Shown here one piece after another: positions 25,362 to 34,955 of a stretch of 43,112 bases of DNA. Source of the stretch: an uncultured Pelagibacteraceae bacterium (GTDB lineage Bacteria > Pseudomonadota > Alphaproteobacteria > Pelagibacterales > Pelagibacteraceae). The stretch covers positions 1 through 43,112 of the forward strand of contig CACLWL010000008.1 of the NCBI GenBank assembly GCA_902610655.1. The letters run 5' to 3'. A program made the position numbers and the translations under genes. Below the pieces are notes generated by a model. It saw nothing but the letters and a program-made list of their open reading frames with translations, had not been told where the DNA came from and made no database searches. Position 1 is the stretch's first letter; the number at the start of each line of letters is the position of its first letter.

Positions 25362-26621
25362 ATGAGTAACCACGAATATACACCTAGTTCTAAATTTGGA
25401 AAATGGTTTAATGATCGTTTGCCTCTTTTAACTCTTGGAAAACATCTAACTGATTATCCAACTCCAAAAAATCTTAATTACTGGTGGACATTTGGAGGCA
25501 TACTAACTTTTTGTTTAATAACTCAAATAGTTACCGGTTTAATTTTAGCAATGCATTATGTTGCTCATGCAGATTTAGCATTCGGTAGTGTAGAGCACAT
25601 TATGAGAAATGTTAATTACGGTTGGCTTATAAGATATACGCACGCAAACGGTGCATCAATGTTTTTTTTAGCAGTATATATTCATATATTTAGATCTTTA
25701 TATTATGGCTCTTATAAATCACCTCGAGAAATAATTTGGATTTTGGGAATGATAATCTATATTTTGATGATGGCTGCTGCTTTCATGGGATATGTTCTAC
25801 CGTGGGGACAAATGAGTTTTTGGGGAGCTACAGTAATAACAAATCTTTTTAGCGCAATTCCTCTAATTGGTGAAAGTATTGTTACGTGGTTATGGGGAGG
25901 GTACTCAGTTGATAATCCTACTCTAACAAGATTTTTTAGCTTACACTACTTAATTCCTTTTTTAATTCTTGGGCTAGTAGTACTCCATATTTGGGCACTT
26001 CACGTGCCAGGTAATAATAATCCAATTGGTATTGATCTGAAAAAACCGTCAAAGGATACTGTTCCATTCCATCCTTATATTGTAATTAAAGACTTATTTG
26101 CTTTACTAATTTTTTTAATTATTTTTGCTTTTTTTGTTTTTTACTCACCAAATATTCTTGGTCATGCAGATAATTATATTGAAGCAAATCCTATGGTTAC
26201 ACCTGCCCATATAGTACCTGAGTGGTATTTATTACCATTCTATGCAATCTTAAGATCGGTGCCAGATAAACTTTTAGGCGTGATTGCTATGTTTGGTGCT
26301 CTATTTATTTTAGTAATATTACCATGGCTAGATACTTCAAGAACAAGATCAGCTATATTCAGGCCTTTGTACAAACAGTTTTATTGGTTTTTAGTGGCGG
26401 ATGTTCTTATACTTGGTTACGTTGGAGCAATGCCAGCAGAAGGAATATACTTGCTGGTAGCAAGAGTAGCAACTGCATATTATTTCGCTCACTTTTTAAT
26501 TATTCTTCCAGTGCTTAGTAGAAAAGAAAAAGTCTTAGATGTGCCATTAAGTATTACGGAACCTGTACTTGGAGGATCAGTTAGTGCGTCTGCGTTAAGG
26601 CAAAAAAAAGATAAATTATGA
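25362..26621 (+). CDS. petB: Cytochrome b of the bc1 complex
   Basis: Membrane core of complex III with two b haems and the Qo/Qi sites. The 419-residue protein has at least eight hydrophobic helices. Haem-ligand histidines lie in YTHANGAS and [11 protein letters not shown], and in SLHYLIPF and [11 protein letters not shown]. The Qo-site [18 protein letters not shown] is present. The petC ATG overlaps the stop by 4 nt. Nothing is unusual for an alphaproteobacterium. Confidence 0.98.
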   Translation: MSNHEYTPSSKFGKWFNDRLPLLTLGKHLTDYPTPKNLNYWWTFGGILTFCLITQIVTGLILAMHYVAHADLAFGSVEHIMRNVNYGWLIRYTHANGASMFFLAVYIHIFRSLYYGSYKSPREIIWILGMIIYILMMAAAFMGYVLPWGQMSFWGATVITNLFSAIPLIGESIVTWLWGGYSVDNPTLTRFFSLHYLIPFLILGLVVLHIWALHVPGNNNPIGIDLKKPSKDTVPFHPYIVIKDLFALLIFLIIFAFFVFYSPNILGHADNYIEANPMVTPAHIVPEWYLLPFYAILRSVPDKLLGVIAMFGALFILVILPWLDTSRTRSAIFRPLYKQFYWFLVADVLILGYVGAMPAEGIYLLVARVATAYYFAHFLIILPVLSRKEKVLDVPLSITEPVLGGSVSASALRQKKDKL

Positions 26622-27400
26622 AAAGATTTTTAATTATTTTTTTTTTTTTAATTTCAATTAACCTTATACACCCTTTTTCTTTTGCGGCAGAAAAAGCCGC
26701 TAAACCTATGAGCCCGGGGTGGAGTTTTAAAGGTTTTTTCGGGACATTTGATAGGGCTTCTCTTCAAAGAGGGTATCAAGTTTATACTGAAGTTTGTGCT
26801 TCTTGCCATTCAATGAAACATTTGAGTTATAGAAATCTCTCTCAACCAGGTGGTCCAGAATTCAGTGAAGATCAGGTAAAGATTATCGCATCACAATTTG
26901 AGGTAAGAGATGGTCCAAATGATGATGGTGAAATGTTCGATAGACCTGGAAGACCTTCAGATAATTTTGTTAGTCCATATGCTAACGACAAAGAAGCAAC
27001 TGCAGCAAATGGTGGTGCATATCCACCCGATATGTCAGTCCTTGTTAAGGCAAGAATGGGTGGAGCAGATTATATATATTCTTTATTACTTGGGTATGAG
27101 GAGCCACCTGAAGGTATTTCCTTAGACGATGGGGTTTATTATAATAAGTACATGGCTGGAAATAAAATCAAGATGTCAAATCCTCTATCTGAAGGAATAG
27201 TTGAGTATGCAGATGGAACTAAAGCAACCGAAGAGCAAATGGCAAAAGATGTTACAACCTTTCTTTCATGGACAGCTGAACCACATTTAGAAGAGAGACA
27301 CAAAATTGGTTTTAGAGCAATAGTTTATTTAATTATAATAACTATTTTAGTTTATTTTAGCATGAAAAAAATTTGGTCACGTGTTGAATCTGAAATTTAA
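26618..27400 (+). CDS. petC: Cytochrome c1
   Basis: Membrane-anchored c-type cytochrome of complex III passing electrons to cytochrome c. The 260-residue protein has a signal peptide (about 1-23), the haem-binding CASCH at 60-64 within a conserved [10 protein letters not shown] context, the methionine-ligand region [21 protein letters not shown], and a C-terminal membrane anchor (about 233-250). Its last 24 bp overlap the convergent ychF gene, including the stop. Confidence 0.98.
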   Translation: MKRFLIIFFFLISINLIHPFSFAAEKAAKPMSPGWSFKGFFGTFDRASLQRGYQVYTEVCASCHSMKHLSYRNLSQPGGPEFSEDQVKIIASQFEVRDGPNDDGEMFDRPGRPSDNFVSPYANDKEATAANGGAYPPDMSVLVKARMGGADYIYSLLLGYEEPPEGISLDDGVYYNKYMAGNKIKMSNPLSEGIVEYADGTKATEEQMAKDVTTFLSWTAEPHLEERHKIGFRAIVYLIIITILVYFSMKKIWSRVESEI

Positions 27401-28450
27401 TATATCACCATCTTTGACTAGATAATCCTTACCTTCTAACCTCATATCTCCATTATTCTTAGAGTTTAACCAGCCATTATTTTTTATAAAATCTTTATAT
27501 GAGATAGTTTCCGCTCTAATAAATCCTTTTTCAAAATCTGTGTGTATTTGACCAGCAGCATTAGGAGCAGTACAATTTTTTTTTATTGTCCAAGCTCTGG
27601 TTTCTTCGGGACCTGATGTAAAAAATGTTTCTAAATTTAAAATATTATACCCTTTATTAATTAATTTATTAAGGCCAGTTTCATTCAGATTGATCATATT
27701 CATATAATTTTTTTTTTCTTCTTTTTTAAGTTGATTAATTTGATTTTCAATATCTGCAGAAATAATTATTGAATTATCAGTGCCAAACTTTTTTACAAAA
27801 TCAATTGTATAATTGTTCCCACTTTTAACGCTTTCTTCATCAACATTGCATACATAGATTTTAGGTTTTATTGATAGCAATCCAGTTTGATTAATAATCT
27901 TATCGTCATAATCACTAGATAGTGATGATAAATCTATACCGCTATTTAACTTTTCAAATGCACTTTCTAGTATTTTAAGCAAGTTTCCATCGATATTTTT
28001 TTTATTTTTTTTATCTAACCTTTTTTGCAATGATTCAATATCAGCTAACATCATTTCTGTTTCAATAATTTCCAAATCTCTTATTGGGTCAACACTTGAA
28101 TTAACATTTTGAATATCACTTGAATCAAAACATCTTATCATGTGAATTATTGCATCGACTTCTCTTATATGTGATAAAAATTTATTACCTAGACCTTCAC
28201 CCTTTGAGGCACCCTTAACAAGACCTGCAATATCAACAAATGAAATTGTTGTATTAATTTTTTTTTTTGATTTAGAAATTTCTGAGAGCTTATCCAGTCT
28301 TTCATCTGGCACAGGCACTACTCCAATGTTTGGATCAATCGTACAAAAAGGAAAATTTTCAGCTTGGGCTTTAGATGAGTTTGTTAAAGCATTAAATAGA
28401 GTTGACTTACCAACATTTGGTAAACCAACAATACCACATTTAAAACCCAT
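27377..28450 (-). CDS. ychF: Redox-regulated ATPase/GTPase YchF (Obg family)
   Basis: Universally conserved nucleotide-binding protein associated with ribosomes and stress. The 357-residue protein has G1 GLPNVGKST (residues 8-16), the G3 region with FVDIAGLVKGASKGEGLGN, the central coiled-coil domain (about 130-200) and the C-terminal TGS-like domain with FTSGPEETRAWTI, TAPNAAGQIHTDFEKGFIRAE and DGDILNFRF. Its ATG is directly adjacent to the pth stop. The 3' end overlaps the petC gene by 24 bp on the other strand. Confidence 0.97.
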   Translation of the reverse strand: MGFKCGIVGLPNVGKSTLFNALTNSSKAQAENFPFCTIDPNIGVVPVPDERLDKLSEISKSKKKINTTISFVDIAGLVKGASKGEGLGNKFLSHIREVDAIIHMIRCFDSSDIQNVNSSVDPIRDLEIIETEMMLADIESLQKRLDKKNKKNIDGNLLKILESAFEKLNSGIDLSSLSSDYDDKIINQTGLLSIKPKIYVCNVDEESVKSGNNYTIDFVKKFGTDNSIIISADIENQINQLKKEEKKNYMNMINLNETGLNKLINKGYNILNLETFFTSGPEETRAWTIKKNCTAPNAAGQIHTDFEKGFIRAETISYKDFIKNNGWLNSKNNGDMRLEGKDYLVKDGDILNFRFNT

Positions 28451-29011
28451 TTATTTATTATTTACTGTACTTGAAAATAAATCTAATTTCTTATCAATGA
28501 GGATTGGTAAAGAGTCAGTAATATTTTTGGTAATTGAAGGGAGTTCTTCTTTCTCATCTTCATTAAAATCTTGTAATACATGGTCAGAAACTTGCACTTC
28601 ATTCTTTGGGTGACCAATTCCAATCCTTACCCTTGAATAGTCTTTTCCTATAAATTTATCTATAGACTCTATACCATTATGTCCAGCGCTTGATCCTCCA
28701 AATTTTGTTTTAATTTTTCCAAAATCTATATCTAAGTCATCATGAAAAACTATTACATTTCCTGATTCAATTTTAAAATATTCAATCAACTCTCTAATGC
28801 AAACACCAGAATTATTCATAAAGGTTAAGGGTTTAATTGCGTAAACTTTTCTTCCATTAATTGTACCAGTCGTAAGTAATCCTTTAAATTTAGGTTTCTG
28901 CTTTGACAATCCAAATTTAACATTTATTGCATCTATAATTTTAAATCCAATATTATGTCTATTATTTTCGCTATTAGGGGATGGATTACCTAGACCTACA
29001 AAAAGTAACAT
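28451..29011 (-). CDS. pth: Peptidyl-tRNA hydrolase
   Basis: Recycles tRNA from prematurely released peptidyl-tRNA. The 186-residue protein starts LLFVGLGNPSPNSENNRHNIGF with the catalytic histidine of NRHNIGF. The conserved TFMNNSG, VFHDDLDIDFGKIK with the active-site aspartate, GGSSAGHNGIESI and RVRIGIGHP follow. Its stop abuts the ychF ATG and it is 30 bp after rplY. Pth next to bL25 is a common bacterial arrangement. Confidence 0.97.
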   Translation of the reverse strand: MLLFVGLGNPSPNSENNRHNIGFKIIDAINVKFGLSKQKPKFKGLLTTGTINGRKVYAIKPLTFMNNSGVCIRELIEYFKIESGNVIVFHDDLDIDFGKIKTKFGGSSAGHNGIESIDKFIGKDYSRVRIGIGHPKNEVQVSDHVLQDFNEDEKEELPSITKNITDSLPILIDKKLDLFSSTVNNK

Positions 29012-29041
29012 AATTATTTTATATAAATTTTTTCAGCTTAA

Positions 29042-29788
29042 TTATTTTTTCTCTGTTTGGGATTTTTTATCGTCAACCTTTTTAACGTCGTCCTTTTTAT
29101 CAGATTTAGCTGCATCAGTTTGAGGTGTTTTACCTTCTCCATCTGCACCCTCTGTAGGGGTTGTTGCCCCTTCTTCTCCAACCGCTTCCGCCCCCTCAGC
29201 TGCTTCAGCAGGTTTCTCCGGCTCTTTAATTACTGTAGGCGCTGCAAGAGTCGCAACAACAAAGTCTCTACCTTGTATTGTAGGATTTACATTTTCTGGA
29301 AGTTTGATTGCGGATATTTTAAAACTTTCGCCAATATCTACACCATCTAAATCGACTACGAGTTCATTAGGAATATTTTCTGTAGGACATTTTAACTCAA
29401 CTTTTCTTCTTACAATATTTAGAACCCCACCTCTTTTTAATCCAGGGGACTTGTCACTGTTAATAAATTTGACCGGTATTTGTAAAATTACTTTTCCACC
29501 TTTTACTATTCTTAAAAAATCAATATGTGTTGGTTCATCTGAAAGTATGTCAAATTTTACTTCTCTAGGTAAAACATTTTGATCCTTACCATCTATTTTT
29601 AAATTAATTATATTTGATAAAAAGTTATCTTTTTCTAATAAGTTGATTAGTGTTTTTTTTGAAACAGAAATATTTTGATTTTTATCTTCACCTCCATAAA
29701 TTATTCCAGGCACATTACCTTGAGATCTAAGGGTGTTTAATTCACCCTTTGTTTTTGTATTTCTAATATTAGCTTCCAGGTCGTTCAT
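29042..29788 (-). CDS. rplY: Ribosomal protein bL25 (CTC form) with an acidic/basic low-complexity tail
   Basis: Binds 5S rRNA in the large subunit. The 248-residue protein has the L25 domain (LRSQGNVPGIIYGGE near residues 20-34) and the TL5/CTC beta domain up to about residue 180. The last roughly 65 residues are an Ala/Glu/Gly/Thr-rich then Lys/Asp-rich tail, for example EKPAEAAEGAEAVGEEGATT. The DNA of the tail is clearly richer in G and C than its neighbours, simply because of those residues. CTC-type proteins often carry such tails. It lies between prs (45 bp upstream gap) and pth. Confidence 0.94.
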   Translation of the reverse strand: MNDLEANIRNTKTKGELNTLRSQGNVPGIIYGGEDKNQNISVSKKTLINLLEKDNFLSNIINLKIDGKDQNVLPREVKFDILSDEPTHIDFLRIVKGGKVILQIPVKFINSDKSPGLKRGGVLNIVRRKVELKCPTENIPNELVVDLDGVDIGESFKISAIKLPENVNPTIQGRDFVVATLAAPTVIKEPEKPAEAAEGAEAVGEEGATTPTEGADGEGKTPQTDAAKSDKKDDVKKVDDKKSQTEKK

Positions 29789-29833
29789 AAAAACTAGGAC
29801 TTTTAACCCAAGTTTATCTATAAAACAAGAGAA

Positions 29834-30766
29834 TTATTTGAATAAATCTGAGACTGAATTAGAATTAGATATTCTTTTAAGAGCTTCACCTAGAAGATTA
29901 GATATACTTAAAACTTGAATATTCTTAGCATTATTTATTTTTTTTGTATTATCAATCGTGTCTGTAATTACTAAGTTTTTAATCGGTGAGTTTTTAATTT
30001 TTTTAACTGCATCTCCACTCAATACACCATGAGTAATATAAACATGAATTTCTTTAGCACCTCTAAGTTTTAACATTTTAGCTGCATTAACTATTGTTCC
30101 ACCAGAGTCAATTATATCATCGACTATGATGCAAATTTTATTTTTTATATCTCCGATTATATTCATTACTTCTGATTTTCCTGGGGCCGGCCGTCTTTTA
30201 TCTACGATTGCAAGGTTTACATTAAGCAATTTACTTAATCCTCTTGTTCTCGCAACACCACCAACATCTGGAGAAACACAAACTAAATTATTAATTTTAA
30301 GATTTTTTTTAATATGTCTATAAAATATTGGAGTAGCAAAAAGATTGTCAACTGGAATATCGAAGAAACCTTGGATTTGACCAGCATGTAAATCTACTGT
30401 TACAACTCTATCAGCTCCAGCTTTTGTTATTAAATTGGAAATTAATTTTGCAGATATAGATGTCCTAGGTACAACTTTTCTATCCTGTCTTGCATAACCA
30501 AAGTAGGGAATTACTGCTGTAATATTTTTTGCTGAAGATCTTTTTAATGCATCTATACATAGTAACATCTCTAATAAATTGTCGTTAGCTGGAGAAGATA
30601 TAGACTGAATAATAAAAATATTATTACCTCTAATATTTTCATTTATTTCAACATAAATTTCACCATCAGAAAATTTTCTTATTTTTGAGTTTACAAGTCT
30701 TGTTTTAAGATATTTTGAAATTTTTTGACTTAAGTTTTTGTTACTGTTTCCAGTTAATAATTTCAT
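29834..30766 (-). CDS. prs: Ribose-phosphate pyrophosphokinase (PRPP synthetase)
   Basis: Makes PRPP from ribose 5-phosphate and ATP for nucleotide, histidine and tryptophan synthesis. The 310-residue protein has FSDGEIYVEINENIRG, the YFGYARQDRK ATP-binding segment, the flexible loop DKRRPAPGKSE, and the PRPP-binding VDDIIDSGGTIVNAA. It is 9 bp after pgeF in the minus-strand run, and a 45-bp gap separates it from rplY. No riboswitch-like structure is evident in that gap. Confidence 0.97.
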   Translation of the reverse strand: MKLLTGNSNKNLSQKISKYLKTRLVNSKIRKFSDGEIYVEINENIRGNNIFIIQSISSPANDNLLEMLLCIDALKRSSAKNITAVIPYFGYARQDRKVVPRTSISAKLISNLITKAGADRVVTVDLHAGQIQGFFDIPVDNLFATPIFYRHIKKNLKINNLVCVSPDVGGVARTRGLSKLLNVNLAIVDKRRPAPGKSEVMNIIGDIKNKICIIVDDIIDSGGTIVNAAKMLKLRGAKEIHVYITHGVLSGDAVKKIKNSPIKNLVITDTIDNTKKINNAKNIQVLSISNLLGEALKRISNSNSVSDLFK

Positions 30767-30775
30767 TGAGATTTC

Positions 30776-31534
30776 CTAATTAATCATAATTAAAGATATA
30801 TTTCTACCATAATCATTTTCTTTTTTGTGTTTAGATCTTCTGGCACTAAAGAAATTGTTTTTTGGGTTATAAGTATCCTTATTTAATATATCTATTTTTT
30901 TAACCCCAAAGCTTTTCAATTGGAAATTAACATATTTATTGAGGCTAAAATATGTTTTATTTCTAATATTTTTAAAAAAAATTTTATTATTCTCACTTTG
31001 TTTTAAAAACTTTGATTTAAAATCCTTCTGTACTTCATAATTTTTTTGAGATATGCAAGGACCAATTGCAGCAATAAGGTTTTTTGATTCGCTTCCATTT
31101 TTCATAAAGTATTTTATGACAGCACTTATTATACCTTTGAAGGCACCTTTCCACCCAGCATGTATAGCAGAAATCATTTTAAGTTTTTTATCAAATATTA
31201 ATATTGGTACACAGTCGGCGGTTAAAACCCCAAGTATAATTTTTCTTTTATTTGTAATTAACGCATCGCCAATAAGTTTATTTTTTTTGGATTTATGATC
31301 TTTAATAAAAAAATATTTATTACTATGAATTTGATTAAGTAAAATTAATTTATTTGAAGTTTTACTCAAATTCTTACTGGCGATAATTAAATTCGCGTTA
31401 ATATGATTTTTTTTATCTAAAGATCCTTTCCCACAATTTAAACTTCTGTAAATTCCTTTTGATTTACCACCTTTTCTATTAAAGAAGCAGTGTCTTATAT
31501 CTTTTTGTTTGAGTAGTTTCTTTGAATAAAACAT
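30776..31534 (-). CDS. pgeF: Multi-copper polyphenol oxidase/laccase-fold protein (YfiH/PgeF family)
   Basis: Family members act on purine nucleosides or, in peptidoglycan quality control, on UDP-MurNAc-peptides (PgeF). Visible motifs are NQIHSN, LTADCVPILIFD, ISAIHAGWKGAFKGI and AAIGPCISQKNYEV, with the C-terminal DTYNPKNNFFSARR. The 252-residue length is normal. The zinc-ligand histidine and cysteine positions are conserved. It starts right at the end of the MidA-like gene (stop and start share a base), so the two are coupled. Confidence 0.93.
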   Translation of the reverse strand: MFYSKKLLKQKDIRHCFFNRKGGKSKGIYRSLNCGKGSLDKKNHINANLIIASKNLSKTSNKLILLNQIHSNKYFFIKDHKSKKNKLIGDALITNKRKIILGVLTADCVPILIFDKKLKMISAIHAGWKGAFKGIISAVIKYFMKNGSESKNLIAAIGPCISQKNYEVQKDFKSKFLKQSENNKIFFKNIRNKTYFSLNKYVNFQLKSFGVKKIDILNKDTYNPKNNFFSARRSKHKKENDYGRNISLIMIN

Positions 31535-32610
31535 TATTTAAAACCTAAAAAATTATTTTTTTTACTTTTAAATGCAAAAATTACTTTAAATAACTCTCCC
31601 ATTAAATCTTTGTGTAAAAGTCTTTTTAGGGTAAAAAACATATCGTTTTTTTGCTTACTATTCATATTTTTCTCCAAAATTTTAGCTCTTTCAAGTATTC
31701 CCATAGTCTCTAAAAAAAATTTTTGGGAAACTATATTTTTTACTTTTAAATTCTTTTTTAAAAAATACTCTTTCAAGAGGTTAAAGTTTACTAGGTAAGT
31801 AATATCTGCTTTTCCTATATAATTAATTAATTTGCTCATTTTCACTTTTTTATTTTTCATCACAGCCTGTAATGAATTTTTATTCAAAGGATTTAAATAA
31901 CCGTAGTCAATGAGTAAAATTCCACCAGAATGAATCGAAATTTTTTTAACTATCTTATCCAACTCGATAAATCCCAATTTAGGATATTCAATAAAATCTT
32001 GTTTTTTTAAAATCTTATAAGACTGCAAAGTAAAAATATCCTTAGCGGAGGCTTTTCTGAGTGTCTCTTTAAAACCATTTTTGTTCATAATATAACATTT
32101 TTCGTGAAATTTATTTTTATTTTTCAAAAATTGTTTTATTGGTATTGCATCAAAAAACTCATTTCCAAAAAAAATTATTGGTCCTTTTTTAATAGAGGCA
32201 AAATTTTTGATCCATTTAATTTTATTATTTTTAATTTTTTTTTTTTGAATACTTTTTAACTTATTACTTTTCTCGTATAAAAATATCTTTACAGCATTAT
32301 TAAATTGATTAAAATTTTTAAAAGTTTCGATTAGTACTTTTGTTAAACTCCCATCTCCAGGTCCAAGTTCTACAAGATTAAATATTTTTGGTTTTCCTAG
32401 TTTTTCCCAAGTAGATATAATCCAAATTCCTAAAATTTCGGAGAATAAATTTGAGATTGTTGGAGATGTTATAAAATCACCTTTATCACCAAACGGCATT
32501 TTATTATTGTAGTATCCAATATTAGGTTGATACAATGCCTTTTCTAAAAACTCATCAACCGGAATTTTTTTATTTAGTTTGATTTTAAAGTTTTTAAGTT
32601 TTTGTTTCAT
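31534..32610 (-). CDS. SAM-dependent methyltransferase of the MidA/NDUFAF7 family
   Basis: Related to the mitochondrial complex I assembly methylase NDUFAF7; the bacterial substrate is less certain. The 358-residue protein has NIGYYNNKMPFGDKGDFITS, the SAM-binding ELGPGDGSLTKVL, FFGNEFFDAIPIKQF, and ILLIDYGYLNPLNKNSLQAV followed by the C-terminal helical part. It overlaps lgt by 17 nt at its 5' end and pgeF by one base at its 3' end. Placement between lgt and pgeF is common in alphaproteobacteria. Confidence 0.92.
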   Translation of the reverse strand: MKQKLKNFKIKLNKKIPVDEFLEKALYQPNIGYYNNKMPFGDKGDFITSPTISNLFSEILGIWIISTWEKLGKPKIFNLVELGPGDGSLTKVLIETFKNFNQFNNAVKIFLYEKSNKLKSIQKKKIKNNKIKWIKNFASIKKGPIIFFGNEFFDAIPIKQFLKNKNKFHEKCYIMNKNGFKETLRKASAKDIFTLQSYKILKKQDFIEYPKLGFIELDKIVKKISIHSGGILLIDYGYLNPLNKNSLQAVMKNKKVKMSKLINYIGKADITYLVNFNLLKEYFLKKNLKVKNIVSQKFFLETMGILERAKILEKNMNSKQKNDMFFTLKRLLHKDLMGELFKVIFAFKSKKNNFLGFK

Positions 32611-33367
32611 TTACTTTATAAAAATAAATTATGCTTACAAAAACCATTATTAAACTAAGAAGCATGCCCATACTTAATGATCCAATTAGGTAACCGAGCT
32701 GAATATCAGGCTCTCTGAAAATTTCCGATATAAATCTAAAAACTCCATAAAAAAACAAAAATGCGAATGATACGGTTCCCGTTTTATATTTTTTTCTAAA
32801 AAAAATAAAGTTCATTAAGAAAAATAAAACTATTCCTTCTAAAGCACATTCATATAACTGAGAGGGATGTCTTAGCGTATTATCTATTTCAGGAAATATA
32901 ACACCCCAATTTTTATTAGTAGCTTTACCAATAAGCTCTCCATTAATAAAATTAGCAATTCTCCCAAAGAAGATACCAATAGGCGCAGATATAGATATTA
33001 AATCTAAAAAAATATATTTATTTATTTTATTTTTTTTACTGAAAACATAGGTGGCAATAAAGATACCAATTAGACCTCCATGAAATGACATACCTCCTTC
33101 CCAAATAAAAAATATTTCGAGCAAATTATTTAAATAATATTTTAAATTATAAAATAAAATATAACCTAGTCTTCCCCCTATAATTATTCCAATTATCAAA
33201 TAAGTTAGCAGATCATCAAATAGCGTTGAAACAACCTTATCCTTAATTAGAAATCTTTTGCAGTAAAACCAGCCAAATAAAATACCAAATATATAAGATA
33301 AAGAGTACCATCTAACTTCAAAAGCAAATAAACTAAATGCAACTGGGTCAAAATTATTAGTAAACAT
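32594..33367 (-). CDS. lgt: Prolipoprotein diacylglyceryl transferase
   Basis: Inner-membrane enzyme that attaches diacylglycerol to the lipobox cysteine of lipoproteins. The 257-residue membrane protein has GGRLGYILFYN, GGMSFHGGLIG and the Lgt signature GRIANFINGELIGKATNKNWG, with HPSQLYECALEGI later. It is first in the minus run 27377-33367 and diverges from the UbiK-like gene across 46 bp that are very AT-rich. Confidence 0.96.
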   Translation of the reverse strand: MFTNNFDPVAFSLFAFEVRWYSLSYIFGILFGWFYCKRFLIKDKVVSTLFDDLLTYLIIGIIIGGRLGYILFYNLKYYLNNLLEIFFIWEGGMSFHGGLIGIFIATYVFSKKNKINKYIFLDLISISAPIGIFFGRIANFINGELIGKATNKNWGVIFPEIDNTLRHPSQLYECALEGIVLFFLMNFIFFRKKYKTGTVSFAFLFFYGVFRFISEIFREPDIQLGYLIGSLSMGMLLSLIMVFVSIIYFYKVNETKT

Positions 33368-33413
33368 TTTAAAAAAATAATTGTAAGAATATATTATTAT
33401 TTATGAGCTTTAT

Positions 33414-33653
33414 ATGTCAAAATCAAAATTTATAGCAGATAAAATTACTAAATTATTAGAGCAAGGACTTATTTCTTATAAAGATTTAAGTAGTGAAATT
33501 TTAAATATTTTTAATTCTAAAAAAGATGAAATCATATTAAAACTTGAACTTCCTACTAAAGAAGAGTTCGAGGTCTTGAAAAAAAGAGTTGAAAATCTAG
33601 AAAAAAAAAAAATAATAAAAATTAAAAAAAAATCAAAAAAATTAAAAAGGTAA
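33414..33653 (+). CDS. UbiK-like accessory factor (BMFP domain)
   Basis: A 79-residue protein matching the BMFP/UbiK family: an N-terminal amphipathic helix (KSKFIADKITKLLEQGLIS), then PTKEEFEVLKKRVENLEKK forming a coiled coil, and a lysine-rich tail. UbiK in other proteobacteria supports ubiquinone synthesis under oxygen; that role is family-based here. A TATTAT box at 33392-33397 could be its -10. The last 12 bp overlap the convergent histidine kinase gene. Confidence 0.75.
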   Translation: MSKSKFIADKITKLLEQGLISYKDLSSEILNIFNSKKDEIILKLELPTKEEFEVLKKRVENLEKKKIIKIKKKSKKLKR

Positions 33654-34955
33654 GGATATTCTTACCTGTAATCCACTTAAAATAGATTTATCTAATTTAA
33701 TGTTACCACCATGAGACTGAATTATATCAGATGCTATAGACATTCCTAAGCCAACACTTGATTTTGACTCACTACGACTTTTATCGATTTTATAAAATGG
33801 CTTAAATACATTTTCATATTCACTTTTAGGGATACCAGGGCCGTCGTCTTCAATTATCAAAGTAATAATATTGTTACTTTTTTTCAATTTTACCTCGATA
33901 ATTTTTCCATATTTTAAACTGTTATCTAATATATTTGAAATACATCTGGTAATTAGGTTTTGTTTTCCATGAAATAAAATATTTGGTGTTATCTCGCTTG
34001 ATATATTTTTATTACAATATTTTTTAATTGTGTTAATCAAAAGTTTTGATAAATCAAATTTTTCACCTTTTTCACTTGATTTATTTTTGGAAAATTGCAG
34101 ATATTCACTTAACATTTTCTCCATTTCAATCACATCTTCAGATAATTTGTTTGATAATTCTTTATCTTTTATAAAAGCTAATTGAAGTTTTATTCTTGTT
34201 AGTGGTGTCCTTAAATCATGACTAATGCCGGAAAGCATTTCTGATCTTTGATTAAGTTGACGAATTATTCTTTTTCTCATTCTTTCGAACTCATACCCTG
34301 CTTGTCTAATTTCTAAAGCACCTGAAGGTCTATATTCTCCAACATCTTCACCTCTACCAAATTTTTCTGATGCTTTTGCTAAATTTATAATAGGTCTTGT
34401 TTGATTTTTAAGAAATACGAGTGCAATCGCAATTAGTAAAAATGCTGGCAAAGTAATCCACATAGCAAAAACTCTAGCAGAAGAATTTGCAACTCTATTT
34501 TTTGGAATTTTAAATTCAAAATACCCGTTTAAATATTTTATTTTTAAATCTATATTTTCTTTGAAAGTAGTTGTATCAAACCAGTAATTAGTAAATTTAG
34601 ATTTAAGTTCTCTTCGCAAGGTTCTGTCCATTGGACTAAACCATCTTTCTAAATCATCTTTTGGCATCATTTTGTATGGAATATAAATTGCTTTTATATT
34701 TTGTGTGTCAGAAAAAAGCTTTGTCAGCGAGTCCTTGTTATATTGTTCATTATCATAAGCTTCGATAAAAAATTTAATTTCACCAATCAAAGCTCTTGTC
34801 ATTCCTTTGTTTGTTTTAATCCATAAACTGTCAAAGAAAACAATAGTTATAGTGATTTGAAGAATTATAATCGGTGCTGCAACTATTAATAAGGCTCTAT
34901 AAAATAATTGTTTTGGTAAGATGTTTTTAAAAAATTTATTCAATCCAAAGGACAT
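33642..34955 (-). CDS. EnvZ-like membrane sensor histidine kinase
   Basis: Transmembrane sensor of the two-component system formed with the next gene. The 437-residue protein has two membrane helices (about 19-42 and 163-182) enclosing a periplasmic domain of about 120 residues, then a HAMP linker. The H box is SGISHDLRTPLTR with phospho-accepting H246, followed by the N box NILDNSLKYG, DDGPGIP and GLGMSIA. The EnvZ/OmpR class is indicated, but the signal is unknown. It overlaps the regulator gene by 20 nt and the convergent UbiK-like gene by 12 bp. Confidence 0.93.
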   Translation of the reverse strand: MSFGLNKFFKNILPKQLFYRALLIVAAPIIILQITITIVFFDSLWIKTNKGMTRALIGEIKFFIEAYDNEQYNKDSLTKLFSDTQNIKAIYIPYKMMPKDDLERWFSPMDRTLRRELKSKFTNYWFDTTTFKENIDLKIKYLNGYFEFKIPKNRVANSSARVFAMWITLPAFLLIAIALVFLKNQTRPIINLAKASEKFGRGEDVGEYRPSGALEIRQAGYEFERMRKRIIRQLNQRSEMLSGISHDLRTPLTRIKLQLAFIKDKELSNKLSEDVIEMEKMLSEYLQFSKNKSSEKGEKFDLSKLLINTIKKYCNKNISSEITPNILFHGKQNLITRCISNILDNSLKYGKIIEVKLKKSNNIITLIIEDDGPGIPKSEYENVFKPFYKIDKSRSESKSSVGLGMSIASDIIQSHGGNIKLDKSILSGLQVRISLPF

